Positions 1 to 8,902 of a DNA stretch of 16,652 nucleotides are shown here, piece after piece. Within the stretch, counting starts at the first letter, position 1. Every line of letters begins with the position of its first letter. This stretch comes from Liolophura sinensis. Taxonomy: Eukaryota; Mollusca; Polyplacophora; Chitonida; Chitonidae. The translations under genes were made by a program, and so were the position numbers. Below the pieces are notes generated by a model. The model did no database searches, was not told the origin of the DNA, and worked only from the letters and a program-made list of their open reading frames with translations. The stretch is taken from NCBI RefSeq assembly GCF_032854445.1, contig NW_027018541.1, positions 1 to 16,652 on the forward strand, given 5' to 3'.

Positions 1-534
1 AATGATCATTTATGTCATAATCACGTGCCCAGCAACGGCTCTTACTCCATGGAAACCAGGGAAATTTGCAATTTGTCAACAGCTGCCGATGCCTGGCTCA
101 ATTCCGAATCTTTTGGCACCTTACTGAAGTGGGTCAGTACAGCAGACTGTATCAAGTTACCTTGTGTTTTTCATGTATAAATGGTGTGTGGTTTTTCTAC
201 ACGTAGATAAAGACATTGAGATTGTCTTCGACTTAGAAGTAAGGCAATTGCTGGTGAGTTAAATGGGCTTAGCCCAAAGATTTGACGTCTTCTGGGCTAC
301 CGAAGGGCACATAACTTATAGTCAAAAGTTGAATATAGTAATGACCAGTCGCGATGGTACATAGTACAGTGTAGCCGATTTCATTTAACAAAAAGACCAG
401 GTAAAAATGCAAAAGTGGAAAAACTGTTCCAGTGCTGCTGGTAAGAGGCTAATCCGACGTATTTTGTGACGAGAAATCGAATGGTGCAAACCGCGTTGCT
501 CTCCGACCAATACTTTTGCCTGTAGTGACAATTG
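1..534 (+). repeat. Monomer 1 (class B, 17-base deletion)
   Basis: Class B head with GTGCCCAGC and CCGAATC. It lacks TGTTCAGTTGTACTTTT between bases 137 and 138, so GGGTCAG runs straight into TACAGCAG. It shares this deletion, and the G in TTTGTCAACAG, with monomer 8. An extra T (GTTACCTTG), an extra GT (TGGTGTGTGG) and a lost G (GCTGGTGAG) break the open frame. The tail carries CTTTTGCCTGTAGTG, the form that precedes class C units. ATTTCATTTAAC is shared with monomer 14. Confidence 0.97.
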
Positions 535-1085
535 AATGATCATTGATTTCATAATCACGTGCACAGCAACGGCTCTTACTCCCATGGAAACCAGGGAAAT
601 TTGCAATTTTTCAACAGCTGCCGATACCTGGCTCAATTCCGCATCTTTTGGCACCTTATTCATGTGGGATTGTGGTCAGTTGTACTTTTTACAGCAGACT
701 GTATCAAGTACCTTGTGTTTTTCACGTACAAATGGTCTGGTTTTTCTACACGTAGAATAAAGACATTGAGATTGTCTTGCACTGAGAAGTAAGGCAATTG
801 CTGGGTGAGTTTAAATGGGCTTGGCCCAAAGATTTCAGATCTTCTGGGCTACCGAAGGGCACATAATTATAGTCAAAAGTTAAATATAGTAATGACCAGT
901 CGCGATTGTACAGAGTACAGTGTAGCCGATTTCAATTAACAAAAAGACCAGGCAAAAATGCAAAAGTGGAAAAACTGTTCCAGTGTTGCTGGTAAGAGGC
1001 TAATTCGACGTATTTTGTGACGACAATTCCAATGTTGCAAACCGCGTTGCTCTCCGACCAATACTTTTGGCTGTAGCGACAATTG
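535..1085 (+). repeat. Monomer 2 (class C)
   Basis: 551 bases. The head has TTGATTTCATAATC (shared only with monomer 5) and GTGCACAGC, then GATACCTGG and TTCATGTGGGATTGTGG. CACGTAGAATAAAG has an extra A and so creates a chance AATAAA. The hairpin loop region reads TTTCAGATC, unique in the window. The usually invariant tail is unusually altered here, with TAATTCGACG and GACAATTCCAATGTTG. Confidence 0.97.
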
Positions 1086-1635
1086 AATTATCATTGATGT
1101 CATAATCAGGTGCCCAGCAACGGCTCTTACTCCATGGAAACCAGGGAAATTTGCAATTTTTCAACAGCTGCCGATGCCTGACCCACTTCCCGCATCTTTT
1201 GGCACCTTATTATTGTGGGTCAGTGTTTAGTTGTACTTTTTACAGCAGACTGTATCTAGTACTTTGTGTTTTTTATGTACAAATGGTGTGGTTTTTTCTA
1301 CACGTAGATAAAGACATTGAGATTGTCTTGGACTTAGAAGTAAGACAATTGCTGGATGAGTTAAATGGGCTTAGCCAAAGATTTGACGTCTTCTGGGCTA
1401 CAAAAGGGGACATAACTTATAGTCAAAAGTTGAATATAGTAATGACTAGTCGCGATGGTACATAGTACAGTGTAGCCGAATTCAATTAACAAAAAGATCA
1501 GGCAAAAATGCAAAAGTGGAAAAACTGTTCCAGTGCTGCTGGTAAGATACTAATCCGACGTATTTTGTGACGAGAAATCGAATGGTGCAAACCGCGTTGC
1601 TCTCCGACCAATACTTTTGGCTGTAGCGACAATTG
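1086..1635 (+). repeat. Monomer 3 (mosaic of classes D and A)
   Basis: 550 bases. It begins AATTATCATT, and its E-box is changed to CAGGTG. The middle has TGTGGGTCAGTGTTTAG, as in class D. It then switches to the class A form TCTAGTACTTTG. It shares GCTGGATGAG with monomer 4 and AAAAAGATCAGG with monomer 25. ACCCACTTCC resembles monomer 7. The switch of class within one unit suggests exchange between unlike units. Confidence 0.96.
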
Positions 1636-2185
1636 AATGATCATTGATGACAACATCACGTGCCTAACAACGGCTCTTACTACATGGAAACCAGGGAAAT
1701 TTGCAATTTTTTAAACAGCTGCCGATGCCTGGCCCAATTCCGCATCTTTTGGCACCTTACTGAAGTGGGTCAGTGTTCAATTGTACTTTTTACAGCACAC
1801 TGTATCTAGTACTTTGTGTTTTTTATGTACAAATGGTGTGGTTTTTCTACACGTAGATATAGACATTGAGATTGTCTTCGACCTAGAAATAAGACAATTG
1901 CTGGATGAGTTAAATGGGCTTAGCTCAAAGATTTGACGTTATCTGGGCTACCAAAGGGCACATAACTTATAGTCAAAAGTTGAATATAGTAATGACCTGT
2001 CGCGATGGTAGATAGTACAGTGTAGCCGATTTCAATTAACAAAAAGACCAGGCAAAATTGCAAAATTGGAAAAACTGTTCCAGTGCTGCTGGTAAGAGGC
2101 TAATCCGACGTATTTTGTGACGAGAAATCGAATGGTGCAAACCGCGTTGCTCTCCGACCAACACTTTTGCCTGTAGTGACAATTG
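1636..2185 (+). repeat. Monomer 4 (class A with class B middle)
   Basis: 550 bases. The head is class A (GATGACAACATCACGTGCC) with TACATGG in place of CCATGG, a change shared with monomer 11. The middle ACTGAAGTGGGTCAG is class B, followed by GTTCAATTG and TCTAGTACTTTG of class A. TAGATATAGAC and CTTCGACCTAGAAATAAG match monomers 9 and 11. The right arm of the hairpin is damaged (GACGTTATCTGG). The tail has CTTTTGCCTGTAGTG and the next unit is class C. Confidence 0.96.
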
Positions 2186-2736
2186 AATGATCATTGATTT
2201 CATAATCACGTGCCACAGCAACGGCTCTTACTCCATGGAAACCAGGGAAATTTGCAATTTTTCAACAGCTGCCGAACCTGGCTCAATTCCGCATGTTTTG
2301 GCACCTTATTCATGTGGGATTGTGGTCAGTTGTACTTTTTTACAGCAGACTGTATCAAGTACCTTGTGTTTTTTATGTACAAATGGTCTGGTTTTTCTAC
2401 ACGTAGATAAAGACATTGAGATTGTCTTGGACTTAGAAGTAAGACAATTGCTGGGTGAGTTAAATGGGCTTAGCGCAAAGATTTGACGTCTTCTGGGCTA
2501 CCGAAGGGCACAGAACTTATAGTCAAAAGTTAAATATAGTAATGACCAGTCGCGATTGTACAGAGTACAGTGTAGCCGATTTCAATTAACAAAAAGACCA
2601 GGGGAAAAATGCAAAAGTGGAAAAACTGTTCCAGTGCTGCTGTTAAGAGGCTAATCCGACGTATTTTGTGACGAGAAATCGAATGGTGCAAACCGTGTTG
2701 CTCTCCGACCAATGTTTTTGGCTGTAGCGACAATTG
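2186..2736 (+). repeat. Monomer 5 (class C)
   Basis: 551 bases. TTGATTTCATAATC links it to monomer 2. The head has GTGCCACAGC with one extra C. GCCGAACCTGG has lost bases relative to GATACCTGG. GCATGTTTTGG is shared with monomer 14, as is GCTGTTAAGAGG in the tail. The phrase CACAGAACTTATAG is shared with units 6 and 17. The end changes to AATGTTTTTGG. Confidence 0.96.
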
Positions 2737-3275
2737 AATGATCATTGATGACAACATCACGTGCCTAACAACGGCTCTTACTCCATGGAAACCAGGGAAA
2801 TTTGCAATTTTTCAACAGCTGCCGATACCTGGCTCAATTCCGCATCTTTTGGCACCTTATTCATGTGGGATTGTGGTCAGTTGTACTTTTTACAGCAGAC
2901 TGTATCAAGTACCTTGTGTTGTCTGGTTTTTTCTACACGTAGATAAAGACATTGAGGATTGTCTTGGACTTAGAAGTAAGACAATTGCTGGGTGAGTTAA
3001 ATGGGCTTAGCCCAAAGATTTGACGTCTTCTGGGCTACTAAGGGCACAGAACTTATAGTCAAAAGTTAAATATTAGTAATGGACCAGTCGCGATTGTACA
3101 GAGTACAGTGTAGACGATTTCAATTAACAAAAAGACCAGGCAAAAATGCAAAAGTGGAAAAACTGTTCCAGTGCTGCTGGTAAGAGAGGCTAATCCGACG
3201 TATTTTGTGACGAGAAATCGAATGGTGCAATCCGCGTTGCTCTCCGACCAATACTTTTGGCTGTAGCGACAATTG
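2737..3275 (+). repeat. Monomer 6 (class A head joined to class C body; about 15-base deletion)
   Basis: 539 bases. The head is class A (GATGACAACATCACGTGCC). From GATACCTGG onward it is class C with TTCATGTGGGATTGTGG, so the class changes between about 2,766 and 2,826. TTTCACGTACAAATG or its equivalent is missing after CCTTGTGTT at 2920. Single-base insertions occur at CATTGAGGATTG, ATATTAGTAATGG and TAAGAGAGG. Confidence 0.96.
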
Positions 3276-3826
3276 AATGATCATTTATGTCATAATCACG
3301 TGCCCAGCAAACGGCTCTTACTCCATGGAAACCATGGATATTTGCAGTTTTTTAACAGCTGCCGATGCCTGGCCCACTTCCGCATCTTTTGGCACCTTAT
3401 TAATGTGGGTCAGTGTTTAGTTGTACTTTTTTACAGCAGACTGTATCAAAGTACCTTGCGTTTTTTATGTACAAATGGTGTGGTTTTTCTACACGTAGAT
3501 AAAGACATTGAGATTGTCTTGGACTTAGAAGTAAGGACAATTGCTGGGTGAGTTAAATGGGCTTGGCCCAAAGATTTCAGGTCTTCTGGGCTACCGAAGG
3601 GCACATAACTTATTGTCAAAAGTTGAAATATAGTAATGACAAGTCGCGATTGTACAGAGTACAGTGTAGCCGATTTCAATTACCAAAAGACCAGGTAAAA
3701 ATGCAAAAGTGGAAAAACTGTTCCAGTGCTGCTGTAAGAGGCTAATCCGACGATTTTGTGACGAGAAATCGAATGGTGCAAACCGCGTTGCTCTCCGACC
3801 AATACTTTTGGCTGTAGCGCCTATTG
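3276..3826 (+). repeat. Monomer 7 (class D)
   Basis: 551 bases. ACCATGGATATTTGCAG and the following T-A-A-C run define class D. The middle TAATGTGGGTCAGTGTTTAG contains the TAG that closes the recurrent open frame. It also has extra bases (TCAAAGTACC, GTAAGGACAATTG). CTTGGCCC with TTTCAGGTCTT is the alternative hairpin form. ATTACCAAAAGACCAGGT resembles the tails of units 12, 15 and 19. The end reads GTAGCGCCTATTG. Confidence 0.96.
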
Positions 3827-4362
3827 AATGATCATTTATGTCATAATCACGTGCCCAGCAACGGCTCTTACTCCATGGAAACCAGGGAAATTTGCAATTG
3901 TCAACAGCTCCCGATGCCTGGCTCAATTCCGAATCTTTTGGCACCTTACTGAAGTGGGTCAGTACAGCAGACTGTATCAAGTACCTTGTGTTTTTCATGT
4001 ACAAATGGTGTGGTTTTTCTACACGTAGATAAAGACATTTAGATTGTCTTCGACTTAGAAGTAAGGCAATTGCTGGGTGAGTTAAAATGGGGCGTTAGCC
4101 TAAAGATTTGACGTCTTCTGGGCTACCGAAGGGCACATAACATATAGTCAAAAGTTGAATATAGTAATGACCAGTCGCGATGGTACATAGTACAGTGTAG
4201 CCGATTTCAATTAACAAAAAGACCAGGTAAAAATGCAAAAGTGGAAAAAACTGTTCCAGTGCTGCTGGTAAGAGGCTAATCCGACGTATTTTTGTGACGA
4301 GAAATCGAATGGTGCAAACCGCGTTGCTCTCCGACCAATACTTTTGGCTGTAGTGACAATTG
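3827..4362 (+). repeat. Monomer 8 (class B, same 17-base deletion as monomer 1)
   Basis: 536 bases. The join GGGTCAG/TACAGCAG at 3962/3963 and the flanking TTGTCAACAG and CCGAATC match monomer 1, 3,825 bases upstream. TTAAAATGGGGCGTTAGCC carries several extra bases, and both ATTTTTGTG and GGAAAAAACTG are one base longer than usual. CATAACATATAG is shared with units 13, 14 and 16. Confidence 0.97.
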
Positions 4363-4911
4363 AATGATCATTGATGGTCATAATCACGTGCACAGCAACG
4401 CTCTTACTCCATGGAAACCAGGGAAATTTGCAATTTTTCAACAGCTGCCGATGCCTGGCCAAATTCCGCATCTTTTGGCACCTTATTGATGTGGGTCAGT
4501 GTTCAACTGTACTTTTTTCAGCAGACTGTATCTAGTACCTTGTGTTTTTTTATGTACAAATGGTGTGGTTTTTCTACACGTAGATATAGACATTGAGATT
4601 GTCTTCGACCTAGAAATAAGACAATTGCTGGGTGAGTTAAATGGCTTAGCCCAAAGATTTGACGTCTTCTGGGCTACCAAAGGGCACATAACTTATAGTC
4701 AAAAGTTGAATATAGTAATGACCAGTCGCGATGGTACAGAGTACAGTGTAGCCGATTTCAATTAACAAAAAGACCAGGCAAAAATGCAAAAGTGGAAAAA
4801 CTGTTCCAGTGCTGCTGGTAAGAGGCTAATCCGACGTATTTTGTGACGAGAAATCGAATGGTGCAAACCGCGTTGCTCTCCGACCAATACTTTTAACTGT
4901 AGTGACAATTG
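4363..4911 (+). repeat. Monomer 9 (class A body with class C-like head)
   Basis: 549 bases. The head TTGATGGTCATAATC with GTGCACAGC is not class A. From GGCCAAATTCC onward it is class A: TGATGTGGGTCAGTG, TCTAGTACC, GATATAGAC and CGACCTAGAAATAAG. The end reads CTTTTAACTGTAGTG, a variant of the form found before class C units, and the next unit is class C. Confidence 0.96.
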
Positions 4912-5459
4912 AATGATCATTGATGTCATAATCACGTGCACAGCAACGGCTCTTACTCCATGGAAACCATGGAAATTTGCAATTTTTTAACAGCTGCCGA
5001 TACCTTGCTGAATTCCGCATCTTTTGACATTTTATTCATGTGGGATTGTGGTCAGTTGTACTTTTTACAGCAGACTGTATCAAGTACCTTGTGTTTTTTA
5101 TGTACAAATGGTGTGGTTTTTCTACACGTAGATAAAGACATTGAGATTGTCTTGGACTTAGAAGTAAGACAATTGCTGGGTGAGTTAAATGGGCTTAGCC
5201 CAAAGATTTGACGTCTTCTGGGCTACCGAAGGGCACTGAACTTATAGTCAAAAGTTAAATATACTAATGACCAGTCGCGATTGTATTGAGTACAGTGTAG
5301 CCGATTTCAATTAACAAAAAGACCAGGCAAAAATGCAAAAGTGGAAAAACTGTTCCAGTGCTGCTGGTAAGAGGCTAATCCGACGTATTTTGTGACGAGA
5401 AATCGAATGGTGCAATCCGCGTTGCTCTCCGACCAATACTTTTGGCTGTAGCACAATTG
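4912..5459 (+). repeat. Monomer 10 (class C)
   Basis: 548 bases. The head has GTGCACAGC. ACCATGGAAATTTGC resembles class D at one base, then GATACCTTGCTGAATTCC and TTGACATTTTATTC are private variants. TGTGGGATTGTGG is typical of class C. Its open frame is intact for 91 codons (4936-5211). The end is shortened to GTAGCACAATTG, one base less than usual. Confidence 0.97.
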
Positions 5460-6010
5460 AATGATCATTGATGACAACATTACGTGCCTAAGAACGGCTC
5501 TCACTACATGGAAACCAGGGAAATTTGCAATTTTTTAACAGCTGCCGATGCCTGGCCAAATTCCGCATCTTTTGGCACCTTATTGATGTGGGTCAGTGTT
5601 CAATTGTACTTTTTTTCAGCAGACTGTATCTAGTTACTTTGTGTTTTTTATGTACAAATGGTGTGGTTTTTCTACACGTAGATATAGACATTGAGATTGT
5701 CTTCGACCTAGAAATAAGAACAATTGCTGGGTGAGTTAAATGGGCTTAGCCCAAAGATTTGACGTCTTCTGGGCTACCAAAGGGCACATAACTTATAGTC
5801 AAAAGTTGAATATAGTAATGACCAGTCGCGATTGTACATAGTACAGTGTAGCCGATTTCAATTAACAAAAAGACCAGGAAAAAATTCAAAAGTGGAAGAA
5901 TGTTCCAGTGCTGCTGGTAAGGAACTAATCCGACGTATTTTGTGACGAGAATTCGAATGGTGCAAACCGCGTTGCTCTCCGACCAATACTTTTGCCTGTA
6001 GCGACAATTG
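5460..6010 (+). repeat. Monomer 11 (class A)
   Basis: 551 bases. The head GATGACAACATTACGTGCC has lost the CACGTG hexamer. TACATGG is shared with monomer 4, seven units upstream. It has GGCCAAATTCC like monomer 9, and TCTAGTTACTTTG, GATATAGAC and CGACCTAGAAATAAG. GGAAGAATGTTCC has lost bases relative to GGAAAAACTGTTCC. The tail has CTTTTGCCTGTAGCG. Confidence 0.96.
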
Positions 6011-6558
6011 AATGATCATTTATGTCATAATCACGTGCACAGCAACGCCTCTTACTGCATGGAAACCAGGAAATTTGCAATTTTTCAACAGCTGCCGATG
6101 CCTGGCCCAATTCCGCATCTTTTGGCACCTTACTGAAGTGGGTCAGTGTTCAGTTGTACTTTTTACAGCAGACTGTATCAAGTACCTTGTGTTTTTCACG
6201 TACAAATGGTCTGGTTTTTCTACACGGTAGATAAAGACATTGAGATTGTCTTGGACTTAGAAGTAAGACAATTGCTGGGTGAGTTAACTGGGCTTAGCCC
6301 AAAGATTTCAGGTCTTCTGGGCTACCGAAGGGCACATAACTTATAGTCAAAAGTTGAATATAGTAATGACCAGTCGCGATTGTACAGAGTACAGTGTAGC
6401 CGTTTTCAATTACCAAAACACCAGGTAAAAATGCAAAAGTGGAAAAACTGTTCCAGTGCTGCTGGTAAGAGGCTAATCCGACGTATTTTGTGACGAGAAA
6501 TCGAATGGTGCAATCCGCGTTGCTCTCCGACCAATACTTTTGGCTGTAGCGACAATTG
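6011..6558 (+). repeat. Monomer 12 (class B, first unit of the trimer repeat)
   Basis: 548 bases. Class B with GTGCACAGC, ACGCCTCTTACTGCATGG as private changes, and ACTGAAGTGGG. An extra G in CACGGTAG shifts the open frame. TTTCAGGTCTT and ATTACCAAAACACCAGGT are shared with monomer 15, three units on. It carries TCCGCG preceded by GCAA (also in units 6, 10, 17 and 21) in the otherwise steady tail. Confidence 0.97.
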
Positions 6559-7107
6559 AATAATCATTTATGTCAAAATCACGTGCTTAGCAACGGCTCT
6601 TACTCCATGGAAACCAGGGAAATTTGCAATTTTTCAACAGCTGCCGATGCCTGGCTCAATCCCGAATCTTTTGGCACCTTACTGAAGTGGGTCAGTGTTC
6701 AGTTGTACTTTTTACAGCAGACTGTATCAAGTACCTTGTGTTTTTCATGTACAAATGGTGTGGTTTTTCTACACGTAGATAAAGACATTGAGATTGTCTT
6801 CGACTTAGAAGTAAGGCAATTGCTGGGTGAGTTAAATGGGCTTAGCCCAAAGATTTGACGTCTTCTGGGCTACCGAAGAGCACATAACATATAGTCAAAA
6901 GTTGAATATAGTAATGACCAGTCGCGATGGTACATAGTACAGTGTAGCCGATTTCAATTAAGAAAAAGACCAGGCAAAAATGCAAAAGTGGAAAAATTGT
7001 TCCAGTGCTGCTGGTAAGAGTCTAATCCGACGTATTTTGTGACGAGAAATCGAATGGTGCAAACCGCGTTGCTCTCCGACCAATACTTTTGCCTGTAGTG
7101 ACAATTG
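6559..7107 (+). repeat. Monomer 13 (class B, second unit of the trimer repeat)
   Basis: 549 bases. It begins AATAATCATT, with TCAAAATCACGTGCTTAGC. Open frame intact from the ATG at 6556 to 6858. CATAACATATAG, CAATTAAGAAAAAGACC, GAAAAATTGTTCC and CTTTTGCCTGTAGTG are all shared with monomer 16, exactly 1,646 bases downstream. Confidence 0.97.
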
Positions 7108-7192
7108 AATGATCATTGATGTCATAATCACGTGCACAGCAACGGCTCTTACTCCATGGAAACCAGGGAAATTTGCAATTTTTCAACAGCTG
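7102..7192 (+). other. Palindrome-rich monomer start (reference: monomer 14)
   Basis: Within 91 bases lie CAATTG (7102-7107), the 10-base palindrome AATGATCATT (7108-7117), CACGTG (7129-7134) overlapping GTGCAC (7132-7137), CCATGG (7154-7159) and CAGCTG (7187-7192). CACGTG and CAGCTG are E-box hexamers, the binding form of many bHLH proteins. CACGTG is lost in units 3, 11, 26, 28, 29 and 31, so it is not strictly kept. Whether any protein binds here cannot be judged from sequence. Confidence 0.45.
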
Positions 7193-7656
7193 CCGATACC
7201 TGGCTCAATTCCGCATGTTTTGGCACCTTATTCATGTGGGATTGTGGTCAGTTGTACTTTTTACAGCAGACTGTATCAAGTACCTTGTGTTTTTCATGTA
7301 CAAATGGTGTTGTTTTTCTACACGTAGATAAAGACATTGAGATTGTCTTGCACTTAGAAGTAAGGCAATTGCTGGGTGAGTTAAATGGGCTTAGCCCAAA
7401 GATTTGACGTCTTCTGGGCTACCGAAGGGCACATAACATATAGTCAAAAGTTGAATATAGTAATGACCAGTCGCAATGGTACATAGTACAGTGTAGCCGA
7501 TTTCATTTAACAAAAAGACCAGGTAAAAATGCAAAAGTGGAAAAACTGTTCCAGTGCTGCTGTTAAGAGGCTAATCCGACGTATTTTGTGACGAGAAATC
7601 GAATGGTGCAAACCGCGTTGCTCTCCGACCAATACTTTTGGCTGTAGTGACAACTG
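7108..7656 (+). repeat. Monomer 14 (class C, third unit of the trimer repeat)
   Basis: 549 bases, close to the class C consensus and a good reference unit. GCATGTTTTGG and GCTGTTAAGAGG are shared with monomer 5, and TTTCATTTAAC with monomer 1. Open frame 7132-7407 intact for 91 codons. TCGCAATGG has lost the usual CGCG. The end CAACTGAATG alters the usual CAATTG. Confidence 0.97.
7567..7641 (+). other. Slowly varying 75-base segment (reference: monomer 14)
   Basis: From GAGGCTAATCCGACG through CGAGAAATCGAATGG and CCGCGTTGCTCTCCGACC to CTTTTGG this block differs by only a few bases between most units and carries none of the class-defining variants. It holds about 7 CpGs, including CCGCG. The commonest alternative is GCAATCCGCG (units 6, 10, 12, 17 and 21). 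Known parallel: some satellites have a constrained segment that binds a chromatin or centromere protein. Nothing in the sequence proves that here. Confidence 0.5.
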
Positions 7657-8204
7657 AATGATCATTTATGTCATAATCACGTGCACAGCAACGGCTCTTA
7701 CTCCATGGAAACCAGGGAAATTTGCAATTTTTCAACAGCTGCCGATGCCTGGCTCAATTCCACATCTTTTGGCACCTTACTGAAGTGGGTCAGTTTTCAG
7801 TTGTACTTTTTACAGCAGACTGTATCAAGTACCTTGTGTTTTTCACGTACAAATGGTGTGGTTTTTCTACACGTAGATAAAGACATTGAGAATTTCTTGG
7901 ACTTAGAAGTAAGACAATTGCTGGGTGAGTTAAATGGGCTTGGCCCAAAGATTTCAGGTCTTCTGGGCTACCGAAGGGCACATAACTTATAGTCAAAAGT
8001 TGAATATAGTAATGACCAGTCGCGATTGTACAGAGTAAAGTGTAGCCGATTTCAATTACCAAAACACCAGGTAAAAATGCAAAAGTGGAAAAACTGTTCC
8101 AGTGCTGCTGGTAAGAGACTAATCCGACGTATTTTGTGACGAGAAATCGAATGGTGCAAACTGCGTTGCTCTCCGACCAATACTTTTGGCTGTAGTGACA
8201 ATTG
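7657..8204 (+). repeat. Monomer 15 (class B, trimer copy 2, unit 1)
   Basis: 548 bases. It matches monomer 12 in head, in TTTCAGGTCTT and in ATTACCAAAACACCAGGT. CTTGGCCC differs from CTTAGCCC in unit 12. Private changes include TTCCACATC, GGGTCAGTTTTC and GAGAATTTCTTGG. The frame is open for 103 codons (7681-7992), longer than in class C because TTTCAGG lacks the TGA found in TTTGACG. Confidence 0.97.
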
Positions 8205-8753
8205 AATGATCATTTATGTCATAATCACGTGCCCAGCAACGGCTCTTACTCCATGGAAACCAGGGAAATTTGCAATTTTTCAACAGCTGCCGATGCCTGG
8301 CTCAATTCCGCATCTTTTGGCACCTTACTGAAGTGGGTCAGTGTTCAGTTGTACTTTTTACAGCAGACTGTATCAAGTACCTTGTGTTTTTTATGTACAA
8401 ATGGTGTGGTTTTTCTACACGTAGATAAAGACATTGAGATTGTCTTGCACTTAGAAGTAAGGCAATTGCTGGGTGAGTTAAATGGGCTTAGCCCAAAGAT
8501 TTGACGTCTTCTGGGCTACCGAAGGGCACATAACATATAGTCAAAAGTTGAATATAGTAATGACCAGTCGCGATGGTACATAGTACAGTGTAGCCGATTT
8601 CAATTAAGAAAAAGACCAGGCAAAAATGCAAAAGAGGAAAAATTGTTCCAGTGCTGCTGGTAAGAGGCTAATCCGACGTATTTTGTGACGAGAAATCGAA
8701 TGGTGCAAACCGCGTTGCTCTCCGACCAATACTTTTGCCTGTAGTGAAAATTG
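8205..8753 (+). repeat. Monomer 16 (class B, trimer copy 2, unit 2)
   Basis: 549 bases. It matches monomer 13 in CATAACATATAG, CAATTAAGAAAAAGACC, AAAAATTGTTCC and CTTTTGCCTGTAGTG. It differs in having GTGCCCAGC and CTTGCACTTAG. It has AAAGAGGAAAAATTG where other units have AAAGTGG. The frame is open from 8202 to 8504, starting at an ATG just across the unit boundary. Confidence 0.97.
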
Positions 8754-8902
8754 AATGATCATTGATGTCATAATCACGTGCACAGCAACGGCTCTTACTC
8801 CATGGAAACCAGGGAAATTTGCAATTTTTCAACAGCTGCCGATACCTGGCTCAATTCCGCATCTTTTGGCACCTTATTCATGTGGGATTGTGGTCAGTTG
8901 TA

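Noticed and set aside
385-663. Minus-strand open frames of 60-140 codons that recur along the array (for example 3591-4004 and 16178-16471)
   Set aside because: They lie opposite or across the same repeat blocks, have no recognisable domain, start at different places in different units and are cut by indels. They are what a 549-base repeat yields in spare frames.
754-765. AATAAA polyadenylation signal in unit 2
   Set aside because: It arises from a single inserted A in GTAGATAAAG and is absent at this position in other units, so it is a chance mutation.
2080-2130. Spliced-leader or snRNA-like gene: CTGCTG/GTAAGAGG donor followed by TATTTTGTGACG as an Sm-like site
   Set aside because: The donor and the supposed Sm site are only about 20 bases apart, the Sm match is poor and no conserved leader or promoter element is visible.
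7190-7225. tRNA-derived (SINE-like) A box in TGGCTCAATTCCG and B box in GGTGCAAACCG
   Set aside because: Each has several mismatches to the box consensus, the spacing is far too large, and there is no A-rich tail or target duplication at the unit ends.
7600-7641. CENP-B box in the conserved tail
   Set aside because: The required TTCG...A..CGGG core is not present. GTTGCTCTCCGACC does not fit.
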